A stretch of DNA of 64,000 nucleotides, from NCBI GenBank assembly GCA_963754135.1, contig CAVWEY010000003.1:2170001-2234000 (forward strand), read 5' to 3'. Below, piece after piece: positions 46,541 to 55,867 of the stretch (position 1 is the first letter of the stretch; every line of letters starts with the position of its first letter). The position numbers and the translations under genes are program-made. The notes under the pieces are model-generated. The model searched no databases. It saw nothing but the letters and a program-made list of their open reading frames with translations, and was not told where the DNA came from. Origin of the DNA: JAJFUI01 sp963754135 (lineage in GTDB: Bacteria; Planctomycetota; Planctomycetia; Pirellulales; Thermoguttaceae).

Positions 46541-47335
46541 CTAGTGTTGGGGGCAGCAGCCGCCGGGGCAGCACTTGCCGCCGGGGCAGCAGCAGCCCGA
46601 CTGGGCGGCCTTGAGCTTGGCGACCAATTGCTCCTTGGTCACTTCGCCCGATAGCGTCACGACGACCGTTGCCGGGGGCGCCATCAGCACCGTCACCGGC
46701 GCGGCCGTCCGGGGATCCACCTTGAGGTCCTTCAGGAACCCGGCCTCGGCGGCGTCGCCGGCATTGAGGTGTACCACCTCGACGTTGCCGGCGTAGTCCG
46801 CGTCCTCGGTGAAATCCTTGACGCCCTGCTGCAACGACACCTGCTGCACCTGGGGCGCCTTGGGAGAGACGCACAACACCACCAGCTTCTTGGCCTGGAG
46901 GTGCTTCATGCACAGGGCCGTGCCGGGGCTGACAAACGCGTCATGAAGCTGCTTCTCGTCAGCCGTCTTCAGGATCGCCTTAGTGATTGCGCCGCAGGGG
47001 GCAATCGCCAGCACCATCGGCAGGGGGGCGCGGGTCATCTGGTAGCGCTCAACCAGCGTCTTCTCGGCCGGGTCGGTGGCCTTGACGGCCACCACGTCGG
47101 CCCGGTCGGCCGATTTGGCGGCGGCCGTCTTGAGGGCGCCCCAGGCTTGGTCGGTCCGCTCGTCCTTCTCTTTCCAGAAGAAAACGAAGGCGTACTTATT
47201 GGCCGCGGCCGCCTTTTGGATGGCTGCCTCGCCCGGACTAAGCTGCTTGGCCGGGACCGGATTCTCTTGGGCCAATGCCGCGGCAACTCCCGCCGCCAGC
47301 GTTGCCAGCGCGATCATCGTTGGAAACCGTTTCAT
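46541..47335 (-). CDS. secreted thioredoxin-like protein with Cys-rich tail
   Basis: 264 aa from ATG 47335, GGAGG upstream. Signal peptide MKRFPTMIALATLAAGVAAA. A helix-strand domain of thioredoxin-like layout (KYAFVFFWKEKDERTDQAW) follows, with a second similar half (LVVLCVSPKAPQVQQVSL). It ends in GCCCPGGKCCPGGCCPQH, a metallothionein-like cluster of seven Cys. The tail is well placed to bind arsenite or soft metals outside the cytoplasm. Family not otherwise recognised. Confidence 0.7.
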   Translation of the reverse strand: MKRFPTMIALATLAAGVAAALAQENPVPAKQLSPGEAAIQKAAAANKYAFVFFWKEKDERTDQAWGALKTAAAKSADRADVVAVKATDPAEKTLVERYQMTRAPLPMVLAIAPCGAITKAILKTADEKQLHDAFVSPGTALCMKHLQAKKLVVLCVSPKAPQVQQVSLQQGVKDFTEDADYAGNVEVVHLNAGDAAEAGFLKDLKVDPRTAAPVTVLMAPPATVVVTLSGEVTKEQLVAKLKAAQSGCCCPGGKCCPGGCCPQH

Positions 47336-47409
47336 TTCAGGAACCTCCATTGAAGAAAAAACTGTGGCACAACTTCCTCCGCCCGCCGTGACTGGGGCAC
47401 GTCGGACGG

Positions 47410-48295
47410 TCACATTGTTTTCACCGCAAACACCCGCACACTGGCCGCATAGTCGTTCACGTTGTATCGCCGCAGCAGGTCGGCCAGCGGCCGATGAAGG
47501 TCGGGGCTCGACGGGCGCGGGCCGCAACAGGAGCGCGCCGCCGCGATCGGCAGGGCCGAGGCCATCGCCGGCGAGCAACAACCCGATTGGTTCTCCAGCT
47601 TGGCGTAAGCGTTCAGATCGCTCCCGGTATCAATGATCTCCACTTGGGCGAACCCGGCTTGGAGCAATTGCGCGGTACTTTTCGAGTGGAATCGCCCCCG
47701 CGATGCAGCCCACGTAGGCCATGACGTCATTGGCGATCTCCGGCGGCAGCGGCTTCTTCAGCGCGATGTCGCTGGCCGCCAATCGCCCGCCCGGCTTCAG
47801 TATACGCACGATCTCGCGGAAGACCGCCGGCTTGTCGGGGGCCAGATTGATGACGCAATTGCTGATCACACAGTCCACCGAGGCGTCCGGCAGCGGGATC
47901 GCGTCAATGGTTGCCTGGTAGAACTTGACGTTCGTGAGCGGTTTGCCGCCGTCGGCCTTGGCGGCGTTCCGGCGGGCCAAGTCGAGCATCTCCGGCGTCA
48001 TGTCAACGCCGATCGCCTTTCCGGTTGGCCCGACCCGCTTCGCCGCCAGAAAGACGTCCAGGCCGCCGCCGCAACCCAGGTCGACGACCGTTTCGCCGGG
48101 CTTGAGACTGGCGAACGCCGTCGGGTTGCCGCAGGAGAGGCCCATGTTCGCCTCGGCCGGGATGGACGCCAGTTGTTCCGGGGCGTAACCGAACGCTTCC
48201 GCGACCGCCCGTACGCCCGGATGGCCCGTCGAAAGGCCGCTCTTGGCGACCGACGCGTACTTCGACTGAACGGTCTTGGTGATGCTCTCTGTCAC
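47410..48295 (-). CDS. arsM: arsenite S-adenosylmethionine methyltransferase (frameshifted)
   Basis: Converts As(III) to methylated forms using SAM. SAM motif VVDLGCGGGLDVFLAA; conserved arsenic-binding Cys in GLSCGNPTAF, SNCVINL and YVGCIAGA; C-terminal Cys pairs GCCSPAM and RSCCGP. The N-terminal ~205 residues and the C-terminal part (AQLLQAGFAQVEIIDTG) are in different frames joining near 47675, treated as an indel. Full length would be about 290 aa, normal. First gene of the arsenic operon in this direction. Confidence 0.9.
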
Positions 48296-48667
48296 GGCTC
48301 TCTCCGGCGTACAAGCGAGTCTGGTTTACTTCTATCGTTCGCCAAGTGACGAAATGATAAGGCATTTGCTGATTGCCCGCAAGGCCGTCTATGGGCCAAT
48401 TTGAGAAAAAATGCCGGTCGCAAAATGTGGTGAAGATAGGAGGTTTAGGTCGTTTTGTGTTGTGACAGAATGGGGTCGTCAATGGCTGTAGGACGGATTT
48501 CCTAATCCGTCCATGTTTCGGGACGGATTAGGAAATCCGTCCTACGTCAGAGGCACCCCTTACGGGTGGTGTTAGATCGACGTGCGTGGCGGTTGCCGGC
48601 ACTTGGAATCCCGGCAAATCCTCTGCTAGAATACAAGGGACTGGCAGTTCCGCATAACCGCTTGCTC
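48296..48667. other. intergenic gap upstream of arsM and the S1 gene
   Basis: Divergent promoter region of about 370 bp containing the palindrome at 48488-48545. No clear promoter or operator boxes that I can defend. Confidence 0.4.
48488..48545. repeat. paired GTAGGACGGATTTCC inverted repeat
   Basis: Same family as 2759-2817 and 8251-8310. Confidence 0.85.
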
Positions 48668-50386
48668 ATGGATGTATCGAGGGGACACACGTTGACACTC
48701 ATCAATCCGAGCAACCCCGTCAGCCCGATCGACATCGCCGAAGGCGTGGTCGAGGGGCAGACGGCAGCCACCTCTCAACTCTCGCCGCCCGCCGCGGAGC
48801 CACCGGCCGATGCCAGCGGGGAGCCGCCGGCCACCGCGCCGCGGCGGATTCTGATCGGCTCGCAGCGCGATGCGGCCGCCTATCGAGTGCGGCCCCGCCA
48901 CGATTGGGCGCCCGTCGACGAGCCGGCCAAGAAACCCAAAAAACGCGGCCGTAAGAGGGGAGAACGGGGACGCGGACCGAGGTCGCAGGTGGGGAACGTG
49001 AGAGGGACAAACGGAGAAGGGAGAGGAGAAATGGGAGAACCGGTGAAACAAGAGGAACAAGTGCCCAGCCCGCAGTCCGAGTTGATCTCCCAACTCGCGG
49101 CCGCACTGGGCGACCCCGCTGGTGCGGCAGTTCAATTGCCGCCCCATCTTCCCCGGCCAAGGCCGAGCGTCCGCGAGAAACTGTCCGCCGACATGGAAGA
49201 CGAGCTGCGCCGGGCGATGGAGGGGGCCTCGATGGACGAGATGCTCGGCCCGCTCAAGGCCGACGAACAACTCTTCGAGCCCGATTCCGTGCAGAGCGGG
49301 CGCGTGATCGCCGTCCGCCGCAACGACGTCTTCGTCGAGCTGGCCGGCCGCCAGCAGGGGATCATCTCGTTGCGGCAGTTCGATGTCCCACCCCAGCCCG
49401 GCGCAATGGTCCAAGTCGTCGTCCAGAAGCTGAACCCCGAGGACGGCCTGTACGAGTTGTCGCTCCCCAACAAGGCCGTGCAGGTGGACGACTGGTCCGA
49501 CCTGGTGGAAGGGGCGCTGGTGGACGTGCGCGTGACCGGCCACAACACGGGCGGGCTGGAGTGCGAGGTGAACCACATCCGCGGCTTCATTCCCGTCAGC
49601 CAGATCGCCCTGTACCGCGTCGAGGACCTCGCCCAATTCGTCGAGCAGCGGCTCACCTGCGTCATCACCGAGGCCGACCCCGACCGGCGGAACCTGGTCT
49701 TGAGCCGCCGGGCCGTGCTGGAGCGCGAGCGGGAGGAGGCGCGGCAGAAGCTCCTCGAATCGCTTCGCCCCGGCCAGGTCCGCGACGGCGTGGTGCGGAA
49801 GCTGATGGACTTCGGGGCCTTCGTCGATCTTGGCGGCGTCGACGGCCTCGTGCACGTCAGCCAGGTCGCCTGGGGCCGGGTGAAGCACCCCGGCGACGTG
49901 CTCCACGAAGGGCAGCAGATCAAGGTCCGGGTCGATAAGGTCGATCCGGTCACGGGCAAGATCAGCCTGGCCTACCGCAACCTGACGGAAAGCCCTTGGG
50001 CGACCGCCGTGCAGAAGTACCCGCCCAACGCCGTCGTCCGCGGCACCGTGACCAAGCTGATGGCCTTCGGGGCCTTCGTCGAGGTGGAGCCGGGCATCGA
50101 GGGACTGGTTCACATCTCCGAGCTCTCGCACAAGCGCATCTTCCGTTGCGCCGACGTGGTGAAGGAGGGAGAGCAGGTCGAGGTGATGGTCCTCTCGGTC
50201 GATCCGGAGGCGCAGCGGATGAGCCTGTCGATGAAGGAGCTTTCGGCCCCGCCCGAGACGGCGAAGAAGCCGGAAGACGAGGCGGCCGAGGCGGCCAAGC
50301 CATCGAGGAAGCCCAACAGGCCCACTGGCCCGTTGATCGGCGGCTTGGGCCGCCCGACCGGCGAACGGTTCGGGCTGAAATGGTGA
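48668..50386 (+). CDS. four-S1-domain RNA-binding protein (RpsA-like)
   Basis: 572 aa from ATG 48668. A TTG at 48692 has a better-placed GAGGGG, so the start is not certain. After a Pro/Lys-rich N-terminal 200 residues come four S1 domains (about 207-275, 281-355, 375-445 and 460-535), e.g. DFGAFVDLGGVDGLVHVSQVAW and AFGAFVEVEPGIEGLVHISELSH. It resembles ribosomal protein S1 (mRNA delivery to the 30S subunit) with fewer domains than the six of E. coli, or a related RNA-binding regulator. Confidence 0.82.
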   Translation: MDVSRGHTLTLINPSNPVSPIDIAEGVVEGQTAATSQLSPPAAEPPADASGEPPATAPRRILIGSQRDAAAYRVRPRHDWAPVDEPAKKPKKRGRKRGERGRGPRSQVGNVRGTNGEGRGEMGEPVKQEEQVPSPQSELISQLAAALGDPAGAAVQLPPHLPRPRPSVREKLSADMEDELRRAMEGASMDEMLGPLKADEQLFEPDSVQSGRVIAVRRNDVFVELAGRQQGIISLRQFDVPPQPGAMVQVVVQKLNPEDGLYELSLPNKAVQVDDWSDLVEGALVDVRVTGHNTGGLECEVNHIRGFIPVSQIALYRVEDLAQFVEQRLTCVITEADPDRRNLVLSRRAVLEREREEARQKLLESLRPGQVRDGVVRKLMDFGAFVDLGGVDGLVHVSQVAWGRVKHPGDVLHEGQQIKVRVDKVDPVTGKISLAYRNLTESPWATAVQKYPPNAVVRGTVTKLMAFGAFVEVEPGIEGLVHISELSHKRIFRCADVVKEGEQVEVMVLSVDPEAQRMSLSMKELSAPPETAKKPEDEAAEAAKPSRKPNRPTGPLIGGLGRPTGERFGLKW

Positions 50387-50534
50387 ACCGTTTGGCCGCC
50401 GCGGCAGAACGCAAGCTCAGGCGGAGACAGGCCGGCGGTTTGCTACCCCGCTCCGATGGAGTACAATGGTTGAGTGATTGGTGGCCGATATGAAGCCGTC
50501 GCTGTACGTCGAAACGACGATCAAAGAGGGCCGG

Positions 50535-50852
50535 ATGTCGAACTTGAACCTTCGGACATTGAACGATTTTAGGCGGTGGCTCCAGTCGCGGGGCGTCGAG
50601 TGCTCCGTGACGCTGTTCGGTTCGCGCGCCCGCGGCGACTTCAGTTCCGACTCTGACATGGACGTGTTGGTGGTGGTTCCGACTCTCGACGCGGCAACGG
50701 AAAGGAACATCAGCGAGTGCGCCTGGGAGGCGAGCCTCGCTCAGGGAATTCCAGTGGTGCCGTTGGTGTTCTCCAAGGCCGAGTGGGAGGAAGGCCCAGC
50801 CCGCTCGTCCTTGCTCGCATTGGCGGTGGCGCGCGAGGGCATACCGCTATGA
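50535..50852 (+). CDS. MNT-type nucleotidyltransferase
   Basis: 105 aa from ATG 50535, with AGAGG upstream. Core GSRARGDFSSDSDMDVLVVV has the paired Asp of minimal nucleotidyltransferases. An in-frame upstream ATG (50490) would add MKPSLYVETTI, which looks like the start of a PIN-domain protein, so that part is probably a remnant and not the real start. The stop overlaps the next gene (ATGA). Confidence 0.75.
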   Translation: MSNLNLRTLNDFRRWLQSRGVECSVTLFGSRARGDFSSDSDMDVLVVVPTLDAATERNISECAWEASLAQGIPVVPLVFSKAEWEEGPARSSLLALAVAREGIPL

Positions 50853-51066
50853 ACGAAGAAGACGTGCGCGCTCTGGTCGAATTGCGCCTCGGCCAATCGC
50901 GGACCGCACTGGACGATGCCCGCTATCTAATCGCCGGAAACCGAAGTTCTCAGGCCACATGGGCCGCCCGGTCTCTTCCGACGCAATCGACGAGTTGGCT
51001 ACCTGGGCGGCCACGTTCGTAGATACGGTGACACAATTCTTGGCAAAGGACATCGGCACGGGTTGA
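50849..51066 (+). pseudogene. degraded HEPN partner of the MNT gene
   Basis: Begins MNEEDVRALVELRLGQSRTAL with the HEPN helix-1 pattern, but after about 35 residues the family sequence is lost. A further segment in another frame (ELATWAATFVDTVTQFL) resembles a HEPN last helix. The middle of the domain is missing and the frames disagree, so the toxin half of the pair is decayed. Confidence 0.6.
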
Positions 51067-51081
51067 GACGCGGGACCGATT

Positions 51082-51252
51082 ATGAGCGATGAATTTGTCG
51101 ACGAAATCCACGAAATCCAAAAGAAGATCGGCGAAGAATGCGACCACGATTTCCAAAAGATCGGCGAACGTTTGATGCGGTTGCAGGAAGAGCATCCGGA
51201 AAATTTGGTGTATGAGGTTCCGAAGACCGAGCCGGAATCGCGAGAGTCGTAA
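51082..51252 (+). CDS. small acidic protein, possible antitoxin
   Basis: 56 aa from ATG 51082 (MSDEFVDEIHEIQKKIGEEC), ending at TAA 51250. It resembles short orphan antitoxins in being acidic and helical, with a Pro-rich end. It directly follows the decayed HEPN gene. No partner is next to it downstream, only a repeat (51285-51319). Confidence 0.45.
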   Translation: MSDEFVDEIHEIQKKIGEECDHDFQKIGERLMRLQEEHPENLVYEVPKTEPESRES

Positions 51253-51284
51253 GGCAGACGCCAGCCGCAACGCGAACGGAAAAG

Positions 51285-51319
51285 CCCTCACCCTCACCCT
51301 CTTCCCAAGGGAGAGGGGA
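51285..51319. repeat. CCCTCACCCTC...GAGAGGGG repeat
   Basis: Intergenic copy of the family seen inside the E2, isomerase and glycosyltransferase genes. Confidence 0.75.
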
Positions 51320-51326
51320 CTGGTTC

Positions 51327-53581
51327 CTATACCAGCCCCCAGCGCTTCCTAAGATACCACTCCAGCCCCAGCAGGCCAACTAAGGTCAAGAAGAACAGCC
51401 ACGTGTCCCAAAAGCTCTTCTTCGTCTCCTGCTGCACCTCCAGCGATTTGGTCTCTTCGGCCAGTTTGCGGACCACGTCGGGCAACTGCTCGGGCGGCAA
51501 GCACTGCCCGCCGGTCATCGCGGCCAGGCTCTCCAGCGTGGCCGAGTCGGCCGAAGCGTTGTCCAATTCGAGGTCCTGGCGGAAGACGAGGAACCTTGCC
51601 CGGGCCGTGCCCAAGGGCTGGTCCCTCTGCGTCGCCGTGACTTCGACCGCGTAGTCGCCGGCCGTCTGGGTGTCGTGGAAGGAGCCGGCCATCTGCTGGT
51701 CCTGGCGCACCAGCGGCAGCGGCCGGCGGGCACCGTCGGGCAGGACGATCTCGGCCTTGTAGGCGGCGTCGGCAACCGGCTCGCCGTTGGGGGCGTTGGC
51801 GCCCACCGTGAACTCCACCCGCTCCAACGGCGCAAACCGCCGCTGCGCCAAACGGACCCAAACGCTCCCCTCCTGGGCCTGGTCTTTTCGCGCCAGCCAG
51901 AGGACGATCTGCCGCCAGAACCGCTTGAACTGCGACTCGTATCCCCGCATCCACCAGCGCCAAGTGGAATCGCCGGCGAAGGCCATCACCCGGCCGTCGC
52001 CGAAATTATGGGCGACCAGGAGCGGCTGATCCGGCCCGGCCTCGGCCAGCACCACCGCACCAGGCGCCAGGTCGTGGAACTTGTTGGCCCCTTCCAGCGG
52101 CGGCAGCTTCGACCACAGGGCCTCGTTCTCCCGCCGGTTGGCCGCCAAGGAGAGGGCGAAGTGCAGCAGTCCCAGCGGCGTAGGCTGCATCCTGAGCGGG
52201 CCGGGCCATTGCACGTCGGTCCGCAGGGCTTCATCGGGCTGCTGCCGTTCGAGCCGGTCCATCCCCACCGGCAGCACCTTGCCCAACGGGGTGCTCTCGT
52301 ATCCGCCGGGGCCATAGGTCTGGAAGCCGCCGAGCATGATCAGTCCCGCCCCGCGGTTGACGCACTCGGCCAGCCGGGCCAGTTCATCGCCGGCGAAGGC
52401 CGCCGAGTCGACATCGCCGAGGATGTACACGTCGTACTTGCCCGGCTTGAAGCGGTCGGCGAAGTCGGCCGGCCGGCTCCGCGGATCGCGGGGGTCCAAT
52501 CGCACGTAATCGACCTTGATGTCCGGCGATCTGTCCAAGGCGCGCCGGAGGAACTTCTCCTCGACCCGCAGCGCCCCTTCCACGTAGAGGACGTTCAACC
52601 CACCCTTCAACACGTTGACGAACGTGCTCAGCTCGTTGTTGGTGGTGGCCAGCTCGCCCGGCTGCTCGGCCGCCTGGAGCGTGAGTTTATGTTCGCCGGG
52701 CACCAGGGGGACGTAACTGAGCTTGACCGGCAGGAGTTGGCCGTCGGCCGTGGCCCGGACCGTCTGCTCGGCAACGATCTCCATCTGGCCGGCGCGGTTT
52801 CGAACAGCACGCGGACGGGAATATCGACGTTGACGTAACCGTCGACGCGGACCTGGCCGCTGATGCTAAGTTCGTTCTTGACGAACACGTTGGGATTGAC
52901 CACCAGGTCCTTGACGGCCACATCCTGGGCCTCGCCCAAGCCTCGCGACTGGCCGAAGGGAAAGGCGAACAGCGGATAGCCGAGGTGTTTGAGCCGGGCG
53001 GCGGCGGTCTGCGGGGGCAGGTCGCGCGGGGCATAGGCCCGCTGCGCCCCGTCGCTCAGCAGCAACACGCCCAACAGCCGCTTGCCCGCCTCACGGTCCA
53101 GCGCGTCCTTCAGCGCCGCGCCGATGGCGGTCTGCTGGCCGGTGGGTTTGTCGGGGAGTCCGATCTTGCCCCCCTCGGCGCTGACCTCGTGCAGCTCGGC
53201 GTCGAAGGTGTATGCCTTCAGTTCGAACTCGCGGCCGAGTTTCTCGAGCGCGGGCGCGGCATCGGCCAGGGCGCCGCGGAGGGCCTCCCAGCGGGTCTTC
53301 TCGCCCACCGCGTCGGGCACCGACATGCTCCGCGACTGGTCGGCCAGCACCACCAGCGTGGCGGCCTGTTTCTTCGTTTGCGTGTAGATCAGCGTCGGCC
53401 GGAGCATGGCCATCGCCAGCAGCGCGATCACGCCCGCCCGCAGCAGGACCAGCATCGCCCGATGCCGCCCGGCCGTCCGCTGGCGGCTGGGTCCGAACCA
53501 CAGCAATCCCGCCAGCAAGAGCGCGACGGCGGCCACCAGCAGGTAGCTGTCGAAGACGGGATTGAGGGAGAGGTGGAACAT
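51327..53581 (-). CDS. VWA + glutamine-amidotransferase-like membrane protein (frameshifted)
   Basis: N-terminus with two membrane helices (YLLVAAVALLLAGLLWFG; RAGVIALLAMAML), a von Willebrand A domain with intact MIDAS (ADQSRSMS), then an amidotransferase-like domain (GGLNVLYVEGALRVEEKFLR, LIMLGGFQTYGPGGYE) and a C-terminal helix (FWDTWLFFLTLVGLLGLEW). The two parts are in different frames, joining near 52792 (LFETA / GQMEIVAEQ), read as one gene. Third member of the MoxR-DUF58-BatA-VWA set typical of planctomycetes; role in the complex unknown. Confidence 0.8.
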
Positions 53582-53593
53582 GGGGGAATCCTG

Positions 53594-55729
53594 CTACTCC
53601 TTATAGAACCTGTTTGCCACCAACATCTCCAACCCCAGCACCAGCGCGATCAGCACAATCAGCGGCGGATACAACTCCCGGCCGGTGCGGCCCAGACTCA
53701 CGTCGCGGTCGATCTGCTGCCGGGTGCGGGCCAGCCGGAACCGGAGCGGGCCAAACACCCCGGCCAATTCCTGGTCCGAAAGCCGGTCGAGCTGCGTCTC
53801 GTGTACGGCATAATTGACGCTGAAGCCCAGGTTCACCCCGCCAGAGCCGCCCGCCTGGAGCCGGTAGTTGCCCACCCGATCGGTCGCGGTAATCGCCAAT
53901 TCGCGGCGGTTCAGATCGGCCGGGATGGGAAAACTCAACTCGCCGGGGGCAAAGAGCATGTAGCCGCGCCGCCGGGCGGCCGCATCGAGCTGCAACACGG
54001 CCGTCTGACCGGCCAGATAATTCAACTGCTGATTGCTGCTGCCCACCAGGTACGCGGCCATCTGGTTGGCCAGGATCATAAACGGCCAGGCCTCGCCCAC
54101 CGGCAACAGGTTCCACGGGTTCTGGCTAGGCCGGTCGGAGACGGGCGTGGTCATGGTCAAGGCCCGCCCTTGGCCCAGCGGCCGTTCGAGCAAGGCCGGC
54201 CGGCCGTCGCTGTAGGGGAGCACCACGCCCACGCCTTTGGCGACTTTCTCGAACTCCCAGTAGCGGAAGACGGGAAACATCTCCCAGGGGATCGCCCCCG
54301 CCTGGCCGCGGAAGGCCGTCAGGATCGGGTGCTGGAAATCGCGCGGGGCCAGCCAGAGGTCCCCCTCCGGCCGCCGCGCCTGCCGCAAGAGCTTGCCCGG
54401 CAATAGCTCTTGCGCCTCGGAGGCGTTGAACGAATCGACCGGCAGGGCGTTGCGGCCCAGAAAGACCGCCACGCCGTGCCCTTCCGAGGCGAAATCCACG
54501 AGCCGCTGCCACGTGGCCGGCTCCAACGGCGTCGGATCCAGGACGCACACCGCGGCGTAATCCGCGAGCGGCCGCTTGGCCAGTTCGCTCAGGTCGCAGA
54601 TATCGCAATCGAAGCGGGCCTGCCCCCGCTTGCGAAAAATGTCCGGGGCCAATGCCTCGGTGAGAAACAGGGCGTAGCTTTTGGCCGGCTTCGGCGCGGC
54701 CACCAGCAGCCGCCACGCCGGCTTTACCTCGACCGTAAAGTATCGCGTGTCGTCGGCCGCCAGGCCGTCCTGGCCGACGATCCGCAAGTAGCCCTGGTGC
54801 GTGCCCGGCTCCAAATCACCGATGTGGAACTCGACCGGCCGCAATTCGCCGGGCGTGGCCTGGCAGGTTTGCTCGTCGCGTTTCTGCGGCTTGCGGTCGG
54901 CGTCCAACAGGTACAATTCCACGGTCCGCTCCGCTGCGGCGCCGACGCACGAGACCGCGCTCTCCACCCCGAGCGTGCTGCGGTTCGAGAGCACCTCGCC
55001 GGAGAGCCGCACCTCGCCCAGGCCGTAGTCGGTCGGATTGGCAATACCCACGTCCACGATGTAGATGCCGAAATCGCTGATCGCGGCAATCTGCTGTTGC
55101 ATCGCTATGGCCTGCTCGGCGGGCCAGGTCCCGCGGCTCAGATCGGTGAAGACGTAAATCTCCTTCCTGCGGTCCGGGCTGCTTTGCCGCAGCAGCTTCA
55201 CGGCGGCGTCGATGGCCACCGGCAAGGGCTGCGAATTGGCCACGCTCTCCAGCCGCGTGATCCGCTCCTTGGCGGCGCCCCGGTCGGGCTGAAACGCCGC
55301 CGGCGAACCCAGCCGCGTGTCCATGACGGCAATCTCGCTCTGCTCGGGCAGTTGCCGCAGCAGCCACAGGCCGAAATCCCGCGCGGCCTCCAGCCGGGTC
55401 TGGTTCTCGTGGCGGTATTCCATCCGCGGGGCGGCGTCGAACACCAAGGCCGCCGCCACCGGGGCCTCCTGGCTGCCCAGCGCATTGCCCAATTTGACGC
55501 TTGGCCGGGCCAAGGCGAACGCCAGCAGTGCAATGATTCCCGCCCGCAGCAGCAGCAAGAGCAAGTGCCGCAGCTTCAGCCGCCGGCGGTTCGCGTCCGC
55601 CCGCTTCTGGATGAACCTGAGCGCGGGGAACTCCAGCCGGGTGGGCTTCTTGCGCATAATGAGGTGCAGAATGATCGGCACCGCCACCAGTGCGCTTCCG
55701 GCCAGGAGTGACGCATGTAAGAAACTCAT
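53594..55729 (-). CDS. BatA-like membrane protein with degenerate VWA domain
   Basis: 711 aa from ATG 55729 (MSFLHASLLAGSALVAVPIILHL), the aerotolerance-regulator N-terminal domain with two helices. The VWA-like region has VFDAAPRMEYR where a MIDAS would have DxSxS, so metal binding is probably lost. A beta-rich extracytoplasmic part and a C-terminal helix (LIVLIALVLGLEMLVANRF) follow. It sits 12 bp upstream of the VWA-amidotransferase gene; the cluster is probably co-transcribed. Confidence 0.83.
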   Translation of the reverse strand: MSFLHASLLAGSALVAVPIILHLIMRKKPTRLEFPALRFIQKRADANRRRLKLRHLLLLLLRAGIIALLAFALARPSVKLGNALGSQEAPVAAALVFDAAPRMEYRHENQTRLEAARDFGLWLLRQLPEQSEIAVMDTRLGSPAAFQPDRGAAKERITRLESVANSQPLPVAIDAAVKLLRQSSPDRRKEIYVFTDLSRGTWPAEQAIAMQQQIAAISDFGIYIVDVGIANPTDYGLGEVRLSGEVLSNRSTLGVESAVSCVGAAAERTVELYLLDADRKPQKRDEQTCQATPGELRPVEFHIGDLEPGTHQGYLRIVGQDGLAADDTRYFTVEVKPAWRLLVAAPKPAKSYALFLTEALAPDIFRKRGQARFDCDICDLSELAKRPLADYAAVCVLDPTPLEPATWQRLVDFASEGHGVAVFLGRNALPVDSFNASEAQELLPGKLLRQARRPEGDLWLAPRDFQHPILTAFRGQAGAIPWEMFPVFRYWEFEKVAKGVGVVLPYSDGRPALLERPLGQGRALTMTTPVSDRPSQNPWNLLPVGEAWPFMILANQMAAYLVGSSNQQLNYLAGQTAVLQLDAAARRRGYMLFAPGELSFPIPADLNRRELAITATDRVGNYRLQAGGSGGVNLGFSVNYAVHETQLDRLSDQELAGVFGPLRFRLARTRQQIDRDVSLGRTGRELYPPLIVLIALVLGLEMLVANRFYKE

Positions 55730-55749
55730 GGCGCCCCGCACGAAAGAAA

Positions 55750-55862
55750 GAGATTGCAAATTGAAAATTGCAAATTGAAAATTGCAAATTGCCCATCGGA
55801 ATGCGCAGCAGTCCCGTAGCCGCCATTTTTCAATTTGCAATTCTCAATTTTCAATTTGCAAT
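55750..55862. repeat. AT-rich TTGCAAATTGAAAA repeat cluster
   Basis: Tandem and inverted copies of ATTGCAAATTGAAAATTG between BatA and DUF58 genes; the only strongly AT-rich stretch nearby. Confidence 0.75.
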
Positions 55863-55867
55863 CTCCC

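Noticed and set aside
48566..48667. Longer start of the S1 gene at 48566
   Set aside because: The extension has no ribosome site and covers the end of a palindromic repeat; ATG 48668 or TTG 48692 are better.
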